Shown here: piece by piece, positions 44,578 to 54,700 of the stretch
How the letters are laid out: every line of letters starts with the position of its first letter
Position numbering within the stretch: position 1 is the first letter of the stretch
DNA from: Desulfosarcina widdelii
GTDB lineage: Bacteria > Desulfobacterota > Desulfobacteria > Desulfobacterales > Desulfosarcinaceae
Direction: 5' to 3'
Assembly: GCF_009688965.1 (NCBI RefSeq)
Contig: NZ_AP021875.1
Location: 434,001-498,000 of the forward strand
DNA length: 64,000 bases
Notes under the pieces: model-generated
Told to the model about the DNA's origin: nothing
The model's input: only the letters and a program-made list of their open reading frames with translations
Databases searched by the model: none
Translations under genes and position numbers: made by a program

Positions 44578-45540
44578 ATGCAGATACCTAAGCAGAAAAA
44601 AATGGAAATGCTCCGGTCGTTGCTGCTTTCTCGCAGATTCGAGGAGAAGCTAACGGAACTGTGTAGAATCGAACATAAAATCCCGGGAATGATGATCCTG
44701 TGTACCGGGCAGGAGGCAGTCGGTGCGGGTGTATGCGCGGCGCTTCAACCGGAGGATGAGATCATTACCAATCACCGAAGCCATAGCCACCTGCTGGCCA
44801 AAGGTGCTGATCCGAAAGTGCTAATGGCTGAAATATTCGGTAAACGAACGGGGTGCAATAAAGGAAAAAGCGGAACATTGCACTTGGCGGTTCCCGAGGT
44901 CAACGCCCTTTGCACAACCACTGTGGTCGGCGGAGGACCGCCGATTGCCGTCGGTGTTGCCTTTGGTCACCAGTACCGACAGGAAATGTTTGTAACCGTC
45001 TGTTTTATAGGAGACGGCGCGGCCAACGAAGGGTCCGTTCACGAAGCGTTGAATCTTGCCAGCATATGGGCGCTACCGGTGATTTTTGTTTGTGAGAATA
45101 ATCTCTACGCTGGTGCCCAACGCTATGAAGAACACACCAAAGCGCCAAACATCGCAGACCGGGCAGCGGGTTATGCCATGCCCGGTGTCGTGGTCGATGG
45201 CAATGATGCGCTGGCGGTTTACCATTCGGCTGTCGAAGCCCGAACACGCGCCGCCGCAGGAAAGGGGCCCACACTGATCGAATACAAAACCTACCGCTGG
45301 CGGGGCCACGGCGAAGCTGACCTACAGATCTATCAGCCCAAGGAAGAGATCGCGGCATGGCAGGCAATGTGCCCTATACCTAAATTACGAGGCGACATGC
45401 TTGCCCAGGGGCTGATCAGCAAGGATGAATTGCAGCAAATGGAAAACCAGATCGATGCAATTGTGCAAGACGCTGTCCGTTTTGCGGAGGAGAGCCCTTA
45501 TCCCGAGCCATCCGAAGCCCTTGAGGATATATTTGCGTAA
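44578..45540 (+). CDS. Thiamine-diphosphate dehydrogenase E1 alpha subunit (acetoin/2-oxoacid type)
   Basis: 320 residues. GDGAANEGSVHEALNLASIW to CENN (residues 145-175) is the thiamine-diphosphate motif (GDG-x27-NN); NHRSHSHLLAKGADPKVLMA and FGKRTGCNKGKSGTLHLAVP are typical of the acetoin dehydrogenase AcoA branch. GGAGGCCT precedes the ATG. Forms a heterotetramer with the beta subunit encoded 33 bases downstream. An E2 acyltransferase and E3 would be needed for a full complex but are absent here. Confidence 0.88.
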   Translation: MQIPKQKKMEMLRSLLLSRRFEEKLTELCRIEHKIPGMMILCTGQEAVGAGVCAALQPEDEIITNHRSHSHLLAKGADPKVLMAEIFGKRTGCNKGKSGTLHLAVPEVNALCTTTVVGGGPPIAVGVAFGHQYRQEMFVTVCFIGDGAANEGSVHEALNLASIWALPVIFVCENNLYAGAQRYEEHTKAPNIADRAAGYAMPGVVVDGNDALAVYHSAVEARTRAAAGKGPTLIEYKTYRWRGHGEADLQIYQPKEEIAAWQAMCPIPKLRGDMLAQGLISKDELQQMENQIDAIVQDAVRFAEESPYPEPSEALEDIFA

Positions 45541-45573
45541 CCGAGAGCATTTCATAATGAAAGGGACAAAAGC

Positions 45574-46557
45574 ATGCAGTCATTTGGAATGGGACAGGCC
45601 ATCAATCAGGCACTCAGAGAAGAAATGCAGCGGGACGCCAATGTGTTCCTGGCCGGAGAGGGAATCGGGGTGGGCATCCATAGCAACCCGATGCTTCCCA
45701 CTGCCGACTTATTGAAAGATTTCGGTGCGAAACGGGTGAAGGACACTCCCGTTTCAGAAGCGGCTATAGCAGGATTGGCGGTTGGAGCAGCAGCGGTCGG
45801 ACTAAAGCCGGTGGTGGAAATCATGTTCAATCCTTTCTTTACCCTTGCCTCGGATATGATCGTCAATCACGCAGCCAAGTTGCGGTACTTATCAGGCGGT
45901 AAATCCGCTTTCCCGCTTGTCGTTCGCATCAAAAGTGGTGCCGGATTCGGAGCAGGCTGTCAGCATTCGCATAACCTTGAAGCGTGGGCAGCGCACTGCC
46001 CCGGGCTAAAGGTGATCATGCCCTCCACGCCGGCCGATGCCAAAGGGCTTCTTAAATCTGCCATCCGGGATCCAAATCCAGTTGTTTTTATAGAAGACAT
46101 GATGCTTTATTTTGTACCTGGACCGGTACCCGAGGAGGAATATCTTATCCCCATAGGACAGGCCGACGTTAAACGTCAGGGTACAGATGTCACCTTGGTT
46201 ACATGGTCCAAGATGGTGGGGGTCGCTTTGAAGGCGGCCGAACAGTTGGCCCGGGAGGGTATCGACATGGAGATCGTCGATCTGCGCACACTTGTGCCTA
46301 TGGATAAAAAGACTCTCCTTGGTTCTGTGCGCAAGACCGGTCGCCTGGTTGTACTGCATGAGGCCACTCGGACCGGCGGCTTTGCCGGGGAAGTCTCGGC
46401 TGTGGTGATGGAAGAGGCTTTTGATAGTTTAAAAGCGCCGCTGCGGCGGGTGACCGGCCCGGACATCCCGGTCCCCGCCAGTCCGCCTCTGGAGCGTTTT
46501 TACATTCCCAGCGAGAAGGATCTTATTTCGGCGGTAAAAGAAATCGTTGCAAAATGA
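45574..46557 (+). CDS. Thiamine-diphosphate dehydrogenase E1 beta subunit
   Basis: 327 residues. MQSFGMGQAINQALREEMQR, then VKDTPVSEAAIAGLAVGAAA (the conserved Glu that activates thiamine diphosphate), KSGAGFGAGCQHSHNLEAWA, PGLKVIMPSTPADAKGLLKS and IEIVDLRT-like MEIVDLRTLVPMDKKTLLGS. This matches AcoB/PDH-beta over the full length. Pairs with the alpha subunit; together with the molybdoenzyme it probably forms a substrate-specific catabolic unit under the TetR regulator. Confidence 0.88.
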   Translation: MQSFGMGQAINQALREEMQRDANVFLAGEGIGVGIHSNPMLPTADLLKDFGAKRVKDTPVSEAAIAGLAVGAAAVGLKPVVEIMFNPFFTLASDMIVNHAAKLRYLSGGKSAFPLVVRIKSGAGFGAGCQHSHNLEAWAAHCPGLKVIMPSTPADAKGLLKSAIRDPNPVVFIEDMMLYFVPGPVPEEEYLIPIGQADVKRQGTDVTLVTWSKMVGVALKAAEQLAREGIDMEIVDLRTLVPMDKKTLLGSVRKTGRLVVLHEATRTGGFAGEVSAVVMEEAFDSLKAPLRRVTGPDIPVPASPPLERFYIPSEKDLISAVKEIVAK

Positions 46558-46579
46558 GGGAAGTGTTCGTGATTTAAAA

Positions 46580-47185
46580 ATGATTTATATTCTTCCGGGA
46601 ATGGGTGCCAATGCAAACATGTATTCTGGCCCTTGGCGAGAAATAACAGATGCGAAGTTCATTGACTGGCCAAAATATAATGGTGAAAGAACCATTTCCG
46701 AGGTAGCAGAAAGTGTTATAAGGCACTATGCAATTATGCGATCAGACTCGGTCGCAGGTTCTTCTCTTGGTGGGATTGTTTCACTTGATATTGCGGATAA
46801 GTTAGGCATAAGAAATGTTTATTTATTCGGAAGTGCCGTTTCAAAAAGCGAAATCAATCCTTTACTCAGGTTATTGTCTCCTCTATCTGAGATCACCCCT
46901 ATAAAATTTCTACAAGCGATTGCCGGAAAATTTGAAAATGAAATTTTAACTATGTTTAGTTCTACAGAAACCGAATTTATTAGAACTATGTGTCATGCGC
47001 TTTCCAATTGGCAAGGTTATGAAGGGGATCAAAGCATAATTAAACGTATACATGGAGAAAAAGATAAAATATTATCATTCTTCGGAGTGTGTAAAAAAAT
47101 AAAAAATGGAGGTCACTTAATAGGGATGACCCATGCAATTGATTGTATCGAAATAATAAGTCAATATTCACCTATTACCATTTAA
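46580..47185 (+). CDS. Small alpha/beta hydrolase
   Basis: 201 residues. MIYILPGMGANANMYSGPWR begins the fold, DSVAGSSLGGIVSLDIADKL is the nucleophile elbow (GxSxG) and a late NGGHLIGMTHA could hold the His. Markedly AT-richer than the genes before it, suggesting a separate origin. I chose the ATG at 46580 since the upstream residues are not conserved. Substrate unknown. Confidence 0.65.
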   Translation: MIYILPGMGANANMYSGPWREITDAKFIDWPKYNGERTISEVAESVIRHYAIMRSDSVAGSSLGGIVSLDIADKLGIRNVYLFGSAVSKSEINPLLRLLSPLSEITPIKFLQAIAGKFENEILTMFSSTETEFIRTMCHALSNWQGYEGDQSIIKRIHGEKDKILSFFGVCKKIKNGGHLIGMTHAIDCIEIISQYSPITI

Positions 47186-48164
47186 AAAATTTTCAAAAAG
47201 AGACAAAGCCAAGTAAGAATAAAAATATATATTTCAGTTGTATACGAACTCCTAATGAATAATTCGATCTGGTTATCCATAAAGCTGAAGAGAGCTTTAA
47301 ATATGAAGGAGTATAATACCTGAAGGAATTACTCCCATTCTTCATCTATTGAGTTAAGAATCTATTTTTGGAATCATTGGCCCTGGCGGCATCAGTTAAA
47401 AAGTTTATGCTCTTGAATTACGTACCCGACTTCGCGGCGGAAAGATACCAAAATGACCTAAAGAAACAGTTCCTAAAAAAGACCGTATTTTTTTCTTATG
47501 GCTTGGAATACAGAAGCAAAGATAGATTAAAAGTATTGCAAAATCAATTAAAGTTTAGCGCTATAAAACCTGATGTATTGATTTAGAGAGAGCCTTTGAA
47601 TTTCACTCCAGACCTTGATAATAACGCAAAACTCGCTTTCAGCGGTCAAATCGGGCTATGAAGATTAACAATGGGGAAAAGTGGATTCGATCAGCACAGT
47701 CTCCATTCTTACTACGAAAATCCTAAGACAAAATAAAGTTAAGTTTTTGCTAATTTTGGCGGGTCAATCTATCTGTTAAAAATACAGATGAGTTATCCAT
47801 GGGGCTTATTTGGTTGTCTATGAAGGAATAGAACGATGAGGCACGGTTTCTGACTTGAAGCCCGCCGAAAGCCGGATCTGGATCGATAAAATGAAAATGA
47901 CCAAATCCCTTAGAGGCTTTGTTCTCTTTCGGAGTCAGCAAACGGTGGCCGACTTTGTTTTGTCTTCTTTACAACCTGTCAAAGATTCTAACACCCAAGC
48001 AAATAAAACGCATTTAGGTGCTGATGAAAATACTCAACGAAATTGTATATATATAATGGTTGAGGATCTGGTATATCTTTTGCCCAATAAATATTGTTGA
48101 GTAAGTGCAGCAACAAATTGAATGATGAAAGCGCTTACCAGTAATCGATAGATGGAGGTAAACG
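47186..48164. other. AT-rich spacer without a convincing gene
   Basis: About 1 kb, AT-rich. Short open frames (e.g. 47368-47586, 47855-48100) lack ribosome sites and family matches. TGGAGGT at the far end is the ribosome site of the CBM48 gene. Confidence 0.5.
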
Positions 48165-48473
48165 ATGAGCATTCGGAAACAGTTTCTGAAAAGCAAACCG
48201 GTGTGCAAGGTTACTTTCAAAATTCCTAAAGAAATCGAAAATGCAGAAACGTTGGCCCATGTGGTAGGCGATTTCAATGACTGGTCAACTTCGGCGACAC
48301 CTATGAAACGGTTGAAAAATGGTGGATTCAGCGTAACCGTCGATTTGGAAACCGGACGGCCCTATCAGTTCCGCTATCTTATAGGTAAGGAATCCTGGGA
48401 AAACGATCCTGATGCCGATGGTTATGTTCCGACTCCATTCGGTGACAGCCAAAATTCGATAATCAGCTTATAG
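48165..48473 (+). CDS. CBM48/isoamylase N-terminal-like glycogen-binding protein
   Basis: 102 residues. VTFKIPKEIENAETLAHVVG, then DFNDWSTSATPMKRLKNGGF and YQFRYLIGKESWENDPDADG match the stand-alone CBM48 fold (AMPK-beta-like), with the conserved W in FNDW and the W/N-P end. It binds alpha-glucans such as glycogen and has no catalytic part. TGGAGGT precedes the ATG. The GT5-like gene at 61429 could belong to the same glucan pathway. Confidence 0.85.
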   Translation: MSIRKQFLKSKPVCKVTFKIPKEIENAETLAHVVGDFNDWSTSATPMKRLKNGGFSVTVDLETGRPYQFRYLIGKESWENDPDADGYVPTPFGDSQNSIISL

Positions 48474-48627
48474 CTTTAAGGCTGAAGGCAGGAATTTCTA
48501 CTAATATAAGTATGTTTCACGGGATACCATGGTTTTAAAACCGTCAGCGATTTATTGACAGGCCTTTTAAGGATATCGGCATTTTAAAGTACAAAATAGA
48601 GGCTTGCTTAATCCAGAGGTGAAAAAA

Positions 48628-48975
48628 ATGGCAAACGTCCTGATCATAGATGACAATAAAACCACGGCAGCCATTTTAAAAATAACCTTGTCACGCCAAC
48701 TGCACCATGTAAGACGGAGTGAAGATATAAGGGATGCAATCTATCCAGCCGATTCCTCCCAACCAGACCTTGTATTGATTAATCAGGCCGCTAAAAATTT
48801 TTCCGGATGGAAGACCTTCAATTATCTGAAACAGATCAGGCCCAGTTTACCGGCTATAGTATATGTATTGGAACATCCTACCACTTCGGGAGCACAATGG
48901 ATATGCAAGGTCGTTGATGCGGTGTTATCAGAAATCATGAGCGATAGCGAAGAGACTCCCTGCTTTGGCACTTAG
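48628..48975 (+). CDS. Receiver-like domain protein lacking the phosphoacceptor Asp
   Basis: 115 residues. MANVLIIDDNKTTAAILKIT has the acidic pair (Asp8, Asp9) of CheY-type receivers, but the strand that should end in the phosphorylated Asp reads PDLVLINQ, with Asn52 in its place. The rest (WKTFNYLKQIRPSLPAIVYV) keeps the fold. It likely works as a phosphorylation-independent pseudo-receiver. ATG at 48628 has GAGGTG upstream. No output domain. Confidence 0.65.
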   Translation: MANVLIIDDNKTTAAILKITLSRQLHHVRRSEDIRDAIYPADSSQPDLVLINQAAKNFSGWKTFNYLKQIRPSLPAIVYVLEHPTTSGAQWICKVVDAVLSEIMSDSEETPCFGT

Positions 48976-49617
48976 CAGCTCGGTGGACCCTGTAATGAAA
49001 AATGGGTGCCCTGCCCGGATTTAGGGGACGTGAGATTCAATACATTTCAAGAATAGCCGTTCAGTTCAATGGGGTATCCCTAATCTAAAATCAGGCCTAT
49101 AAATATTAACGAAAAAACTTCAATTTTTCTTAGAAGTCAATATTAAATTGAAATTATATGCATTTTCCTGATTATTAAATATGCGTAATTGGTAATGTCT
49201 GCTTGTAGGTATCGAGCCACGGATGTATCGTCTCTTTTTCAGGGCATCGATGATTATTATTTCGGCGGTGGCCTTGTTGTTGAGAAGATTGAACCTGGTC
49301 CCATTGTCTGTCGAGAATATTTGCCGACGAGGCTCCTTCAATCATAAATAGTAGGATAATCATTTGTTTTCCTTTGGGTATCATGGCCACACCTTTTCCT
49401 ATGATACCTTCATTATGGATGCCGAGTTTATCCATAGCAAAAAGGACACCCGTGTTGAAAATGTTTGTCCCGCCGACTCGTCCACATCTCTCGATTTTAT
49501 GTTCTATTTTGTAAATATGAACCATATTCACTTCCGGCAATCCGAAATGTGTTCCGGTGGTATTGAGGCCTTTCCAATCACGAACCCGATCCCAAGTGCA
49601 TTCTATTAAGCTTTGAA
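48976..49617. other. Spacer with one doubtful open frame
   Basis: AT-rich. The only frame of any length is on the minus strand (49175-49621), described separately. Confidence 0.4.
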
Positions 49618-49621
49618 TCAC
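49175..49621 (-). CDS. Doubtful hypothetical protein
   Basis: 148 codons from a GTG that overlaps the stop of the TetR gene as GTGA. The middle (NEGIIGKGVAMIPKGKQMII) looks protein-like, but I recognise no family, and the C-terminus is rich in Gln, His and Arg with low-complexity character. Could be translated by coupling or be non-coding. Confidence 0.25.
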   Translation of the reverse strand: MIQSLIECTWDRVRDWKGLNTTGTHFGLPEVNMVHIYKIEHKIERCGRVGGTNIFNTGVLFAMDKLGIHNEGIIGKGVAMIPKGKQMIILLFMIEGASSANILDRQWDQVQSSQQQGHRRNNNHRCPEKETIHPWLDTYKQTLPITHI

Positions 49622-50250
49622 GACTCGTAGTTACCCACCGCTTTTATCCCCGCCAAAGAAAAATCAGCAATATGTTTGGACAATCTGCGGATCAATTCAG
49701 GACTGAGGGGGCGGCCAAGCAGATATTCAAGGTCACTGCGCTTGATTGTCACGAAAATACGGCACTGATTCACAATGCTCATTTCACAGAACCGTATGTC
49801 CAAGTCTTCCACAGCAGGACCTAAGATTTCACGAATAATATCGTGTAGTTTTTGTCTTCGGGGTTCGATCATTTCATGCCAGGCGTCCTGAATTAATCCG
49901 GTAGGATTGACCAATTCCATCAAATACAGCCGGTTAAACAGTGCGGCGCCTTCTTCAACAGAAAAATTCTTAATAAGCGTTTGAATATAGAGTCGCAAAC
50001 GATCCAGGGCAGAAGCGGTAGCGGAATCAGAGAAATCCTGCTCCTCCATTTTTTCTGAGGCGTGTTGCCAGGCCTCACAGTACAAATGTTTTTTATCCCC
50101 AAAGTAATAATTGATCGAAGCCAGATTGACCCCGGCCCGTTTACATATTTCCGACACCTTGGCATCCCGGTATCCTTTTTGGGCAAACACCTCGCAGGCT
50201 GTATTCAACAAGTTTAATCGAGTTTTTTTACCATCTTTTCTTTTGGTCAT
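49618..50250 (-). CDS. TetR-family regulator with CecR-like C-terminal domain
   Basis: 210 residues. RLNLLNTACEVFAQKGYRDA, KVSEICKRAGVNLASINYYF form the helix-turn-helix; the C-terminal part (FNRLYLMELVNPTGLIQDAW...) fits the DUF1956 ligand domain of CecR/YbiH. Divergent from the RND pump operon across a 165-base spacer containing a perfect 28-bp palindrome, so it should repress the pump and itself. Confidence 0.88.
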   Translation of the reverse strand: MTKRKDGKKTRLNLLNTACEVFAQKGYRDAKVSEICKRAGVNLASINYYFGDKKHLYCEAWQHASEKMEEQDFSDSATASALDRLRLYIQTLIKNFSVEEGAALFNRLYLMELVNPTGLIQDAWHEMIEPRRQKLHDIIREILGPAVEDLDIRFCEMSIVNQCRIFVTIKRSDLEYLLGRPLSPELIRRLSKHIADFSLAGIKAVGNYES

Positions 50251-50321
50251 TGTATCTTCCTGATTTCATTTAATGAAATAAATTTTAGTCACCAACTTAA
50301 ATATTTTTTTTAAAATACTGA

Positions 50322-50350
50322 TTGACATAATCTTTATCAACAGTTAATTT
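50322..50350 (+). promoter_or_regulatory. Promoter of the RND efflux operon
   Basis: TTGACA (50322-50327), 17-base spacer, TAATTT (50345-50350), followed within four bases by the operator. Repressor binding would cover the transcription start. Confidence 0.5.
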
Positions 50351-50353
50351 TAT

Positions 50354-50381
50354 ATTATCTTAAAAAGCTTTTTAAGATAAT
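50354..50381. promoter_or_regulatory. Perfect 28-bp palindromic operator
   Basis: ATTATCTTAAAAAG joined to its exact reverse complement. Located between the divergent TetR and RND genes, 34 bases before the adaptor start. Size and symmetry fit a TetR-family site. Confidence 0.75.
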
Positions 50382-50415
50382 TAGTCATCCATGTCAACAG
50401 GAGGGAACAATACGA

Positions 50416-51759
50416 ATGCGATCTATCTGTCAAAAGGTTTCTATCACCAAAATAGTACCAGCCTTACTATTAAGCTCTCTGGCACTAAGCTGTGATTTCC
50501 AGCAGCAAGCCCCATCCTCGGTTTCAGTTCCGAAAGTTGCCGTTGTGACCGTGAAAACCCAAAAGGTCAGTCTTTTCACTGAATTGCCCGGTCGTACGTC
50601 GGCTTACCGCATTGCAGAAATCCGGCCCCAGGTCAGTGGTCTGTTACAAAAACGCCTGTTTACTGAAGGATCCGATGTCAAGGCTGGTCAAGTTCTCTAT
50701 CAAATCGATCCCGATCCTTTTCAAGCTGCCGTCGACAATGCCGCTGCAAATCTTGCAGCTATGTTGAAAAGCACTGATCAAGCACGGGCGGCGTTGAAAG
50801 CGAGTGCTGCCGATGTTGCTCGGCTTCGAGTCACCTTGGAACTCGCTCGGACGAATCGAGATCGATATAAAACTGCACATGAAAAGAAAGCGGTCTCCAC
50901 GATCGAGCGCGACCAGGCTGTGACTGAGGCCAAGGCGGCCGAATCCGCACTAAGGGCCGCTGAAGCGCAAGTCGAAAGTAGACGTGAAGCGGTAGCAGTA
51001 GCCGAGGCAACCATCCAGCAGGCGCAAGCAGCACTAAAAACAGCTCGTATCAATCTTGGATATACCAGGGTCATCGCTCCCATTTCTGGTCGCATCGGTA
51101 GATCCAATGTAACCGAAGGCGCCATAGTTACCGCCTATCAATCCATAGCAATGGCCACCATTCAACAACTCGATCCCATTTATGTGGATGTACCGCAATC
51201 CACGACTGAATTACTGCGACTGAAACAACGAATACAAGACGGACGTCTTCATCAAGATGGAACAAATCAGCAAGTGGTCAAGCTTATCCTGGAAAACGAC
51301 ACGGAATACCTGCAGAAAGGGAGTTTACAATTCAGTGATGTGACGGTTGATCCGACGACCGGCTCCGTCATCTTGCGGGTGGTTGCCCCCAATCCCGACG
51401 GTGTTCTCCTACCTGGCATGTTCGTTCGTGCGATAATCAATGAAGGTGCCAACCAACAGGCCATCCTCATCCCCCAGCAAGGTGTGTCACGCGATCACAA
51501 AGGAAATCCCGTTGCGCTGATAGTCGATGCCGAAAGCAAGGTCCAACTTCGCACACTCACCCTTGACCGAGCCATAGACGACAAGTGGTTGGTTTCGTCA
51601 GGACTTAAGCCCGGAGACCGGGTGATTGTCGAGGGAATGCTGATGTTACAGCCCGGCACAATAGTAGAGACAATCCCTTTTAGTGAATCGAAAATCGAAC
51701 CCGGGCCTGAGGTCGAATCTGGCACACAGCCTATAGCACATAAAGATGGAGGTGCCTGA
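50416..51759 (+). CDS. RND efflux periplasmic adaptor (membrane fusion protein)
   Basis: 447 residues. Signal and lipobox (LLSSLALSC) make it an inner-membrane-anchored lipoprotein like AcrA/MexA. LPGRTSAYRIAEIRPQVSGL and RLFTEGSDVKAGQVLYQIDP are the lipoyl half, a long Ala-rich hairpin (~85-190) follows, then YTRVIAPISGRIGRSNVTEG, the beta-barrel and ending GDRVIVEGMLMLQPGT. AGGAGGG is 10 bases before the ATG. Stop and next start overlap as TGATG. Confidence 0.92.
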   Translation: MRSICQKVSITKIVPALLLSSLALSCDFQQQAPSSVSVPKVAVVTVKTQKVSLFTELPGRTSAYRIAEIRPQVSGLLQKRLFTEGSDVKAGQVLYQIDPDPFQAAVDNAAANLAAMLKSTDQARAALKASAADVARLRVTLELARTNRDRYKTAHEKKAVSTIERDQAVTEAKAAESALRAAEAQVESRREAVAVAEATIQQAQAALKTARINLGYTRVIAPISGRIGRSNVTEGAIVTAYQSIAMATIQQLDPIYVDVPQSTTELLRLKQRIQDGRLHQDGTNQQVVKLILENDTEYLQKGSLQFSDVTVDPTTGSVILRVVAPNPDGVLLPGMFVRAIINEGANQQAILIPQQGVSRDHKGNPVALIVDAESKVQLRTLTLDRAIDDKWLVSSGLKPGDRVIVEGMLMLQPGTIVETIPFSESKIEPGPEVESGTQPIAHKDGGA

Positions 51760-54700
51760 TGTTATCCCGATTCTTTCTGGATCGCCCGGTTTTTGCCTGG
51801 GTCATTGCCATCATCATAATGACCGCCGGTATTCTGGCGATCTATAATTTGCCCATATCGCAGAATCCAGCGATCGCTCCGCCTTCAATCGCTATTGACT
51901 CCTACTATCCAGGTGCCTCGGCAGAAACCGTTGAAAACACCGTGACTCAGATTATTGAACAAAAGATGACTGGCTTGGGTGATATGCTCTACCTCTCAGG
52001 CACCAGTTCGTCATCCGGATCATCCCGCATTGAGCTGACCTTCGCTCCGGGGACCGATCCGGATCTCGCCTGGTCCAAGGTGCAAAATAAGCTTCAGCTG
52101 GCCCTGGCAAGCTTGCCCGATGTGGTCCAGCGCCAAGGCGTTAAAGTTAGTAAGTCCACCCGAAACTATTTAATGATCGTTGGACTGATCTCCGAGGACG
52201 GCAGCATGGACGGCTTGGATTTGCGGGACTATGCCCAGTCTAATCTGGAAAAAATCCTGTCGCGCGTCAGAGGAGTGGGCGAGGTCGAGAATTTCGGATC
52301 CCAATATGCCATTCGGATCTGGGTCAATCCCGATAAGCTAACCAGTTATCAACTGACCATGGAAGATGTTATCGCTGCGCTTCAGGATTACAACGTCGAG
52401 ATCTCCGCCGGCCAGTTCGGCGGGGCGCCGGCCCGCGAGGGTCAACGTCTGAATACCTCTATTATCGTTCAGCATCTGCTCCAAACCCCGGATCAATTCG
52501 CAGCGATTCCCGTTCGCACAAATACCGATGGTTCGGTGGTCCGCATCAAGGATATCGGTCGTACGGAACTGGGAACCGAACGCTATGACGTCGTGGCCAA
52601 CTACAATGGAAAGGCTTCCGCTGCCATGGCCATCCGCCAGGAGGCCGGCGCCAATGCCCTGGAAACCGCCAATGCCGTAAAAGCAAAACTCAAAGAAATG
52701 AGTCGGTACTTTCCTCCCGGCATGAAGGTGGTCTACCCATACGACACCACGCCATTCACCGTAGTAGCCATTGATGAGGTGGTCAAGACCCTGATCGAGG
52801 CGATCATTCTGGTCTTTATCATCATGTATCTTTTTATGGGTAACATCCGGTCCACCCTCATCCCAACCATTGCAGTGCCGGTGGTTCTGTTGGGAACCTT
52901 CGCGGTCTTGGGATTTTTCGGGTTTTCCATCAATATGCTGACCATGTTCGCCATGGTGTTGTCCATCGGCTTGTTGGTAGACGATGCCATCGTGGTGGTG
53001 GAAAACGTTGAGCGAATAATGTCCGAGGAGGGGCTTTCACCAAGGGAGGCCACGGCCAAGTCCATGGACGAGATCACCAGTGCCCTGATTGGCATCGGGT
53101 TGGTGCTTTCGGCGGTCTTTGGGCCCATGGCATTTTTTCAAGGCTCAACCGGTGTCCTATACCGGCAGTTTTCCGTTACTATCATCTCATCCATGCTGCT
53201 TTCTGTGATTGTGGCCCTGATCCTGACCCCGGTGCTTTGTGTATCGTTTCTCAAACCGATACCTCCCGGTCATCACCCCTCAGACAATGCGGTCTTATTC
53301 CTGCGCCCATTTTTCAGATGGTTCGATAGGAGCTTTATATGGGCCAGGAACCTTTACGTAGGAATTGTCGGCCGGTCGTTTTCTAGAACATCGCGCTACC
53401 TGGTGATCTACATCTTGCTCGTAATAGCTGTGGGATTCCTGTTTCAACGAATGCCAACTGCCTATCTTCCAGATGAAGACCAGGGTGTTCTAATGGTTCA
53501 GGTCACGCTTCCGTCCGGTTCGACAGTGGAGCAGACCCGGAAGGTCATGAATAAAATTGAGGATTATTTTCTGACACATGAAAAAGAGGGTGTAGAGTCC
53601 CTTATGTCGGTTGCCGGTATCAGCTTTTCCGGTCAGGCCCAGAACGTGGGGCTTGGATTTGTCAAGCTCAGGGACTGGGAACTACGCCAGCGGTCGGATC
53701 TGAAGGTCAAGGCCATTGCCGGCAGGGCCATGAATGCCTTTTCAGGGATAATTGAAGCCCAAGTATTCGCTTTTCCTCCGCCGGCCGTGATCGAATTGGG
53801 CAATGCCACCGGATTCGACTTTCAACTGCAGGATCGAGGCGGCCTGGGCCACGCAAAACTGATGGCAGCACGAAACCAGCTACTTGGCATGGCATCCCAG
53901 GATCAGCGACTAATCAGAGTTCGACCCAATGGCATGGAAGATGTGCCTGAATACATGATCGATGTGGACTGGGACAAGGCCGGAGCCATGGGGGTTCCCA
54001 TAAGATCCATCCACAATACAATCGCATCGGCCTTCGGCAGTTCTTATGTCAACGATTTTATCCAAGCCGGGCGGGTTAAACGTGTCTATGTGCAAGCAGA
54101 CATTTCCTATCGCATGCTTCCCAGTGATTTGGAAAAAATTTATGTACGTAACCGTGAGGGCAAGATGGTTCCGTTTTCCTCCTTCGCCTCCGGTCGATGG
54201 ACGTTTGGTTCTCCCAAGCTGGAACGCTACAATGCCTTTCCATCCATCAACATTTGGGGCGAACCTGCGCCGGGAAGAAGTTCCGGCGAGGCGATGGCTG
54301 CCATGGAAGAAATCGTTTTAAAGTTGCCCCAGGGAATCGGCTTTGACTGGACCGGTTTGTCTTACCAGGAGCGAATGGCGACTGCTCAAGGACCTATCCT
54401 TTACGCCTTTTCCATCTTCGCTATATTCCTATGTTTGGCTGCATTGTACGAAAGCTGGCCCATTCCCATATCGATCTTGATGACCCTCCCTTTAGGAGCC
54501 ATTGGCGGCATCATCGCCTCGACCCTGATGGGAATGCCCAATGACGTCTATTTCCAGATCGGATTGCTGACCATCTTGGGGCTGACAACCAAAAACGCCA
54601 TATTGATTGTCCAGTTTGCCAAGGCCCGTGTGGAAGAAGGCATGCCGTTGATCGAAGCAACACTGGAAGGCGCCAAATTAAGGTTGAGACCGATTGTGAT

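Noticed and set aside
47368-47586. Possible small gene in the AT-rich spacer
   Set aside because: No ribosome site, no recognisable family, and no clear start codon.
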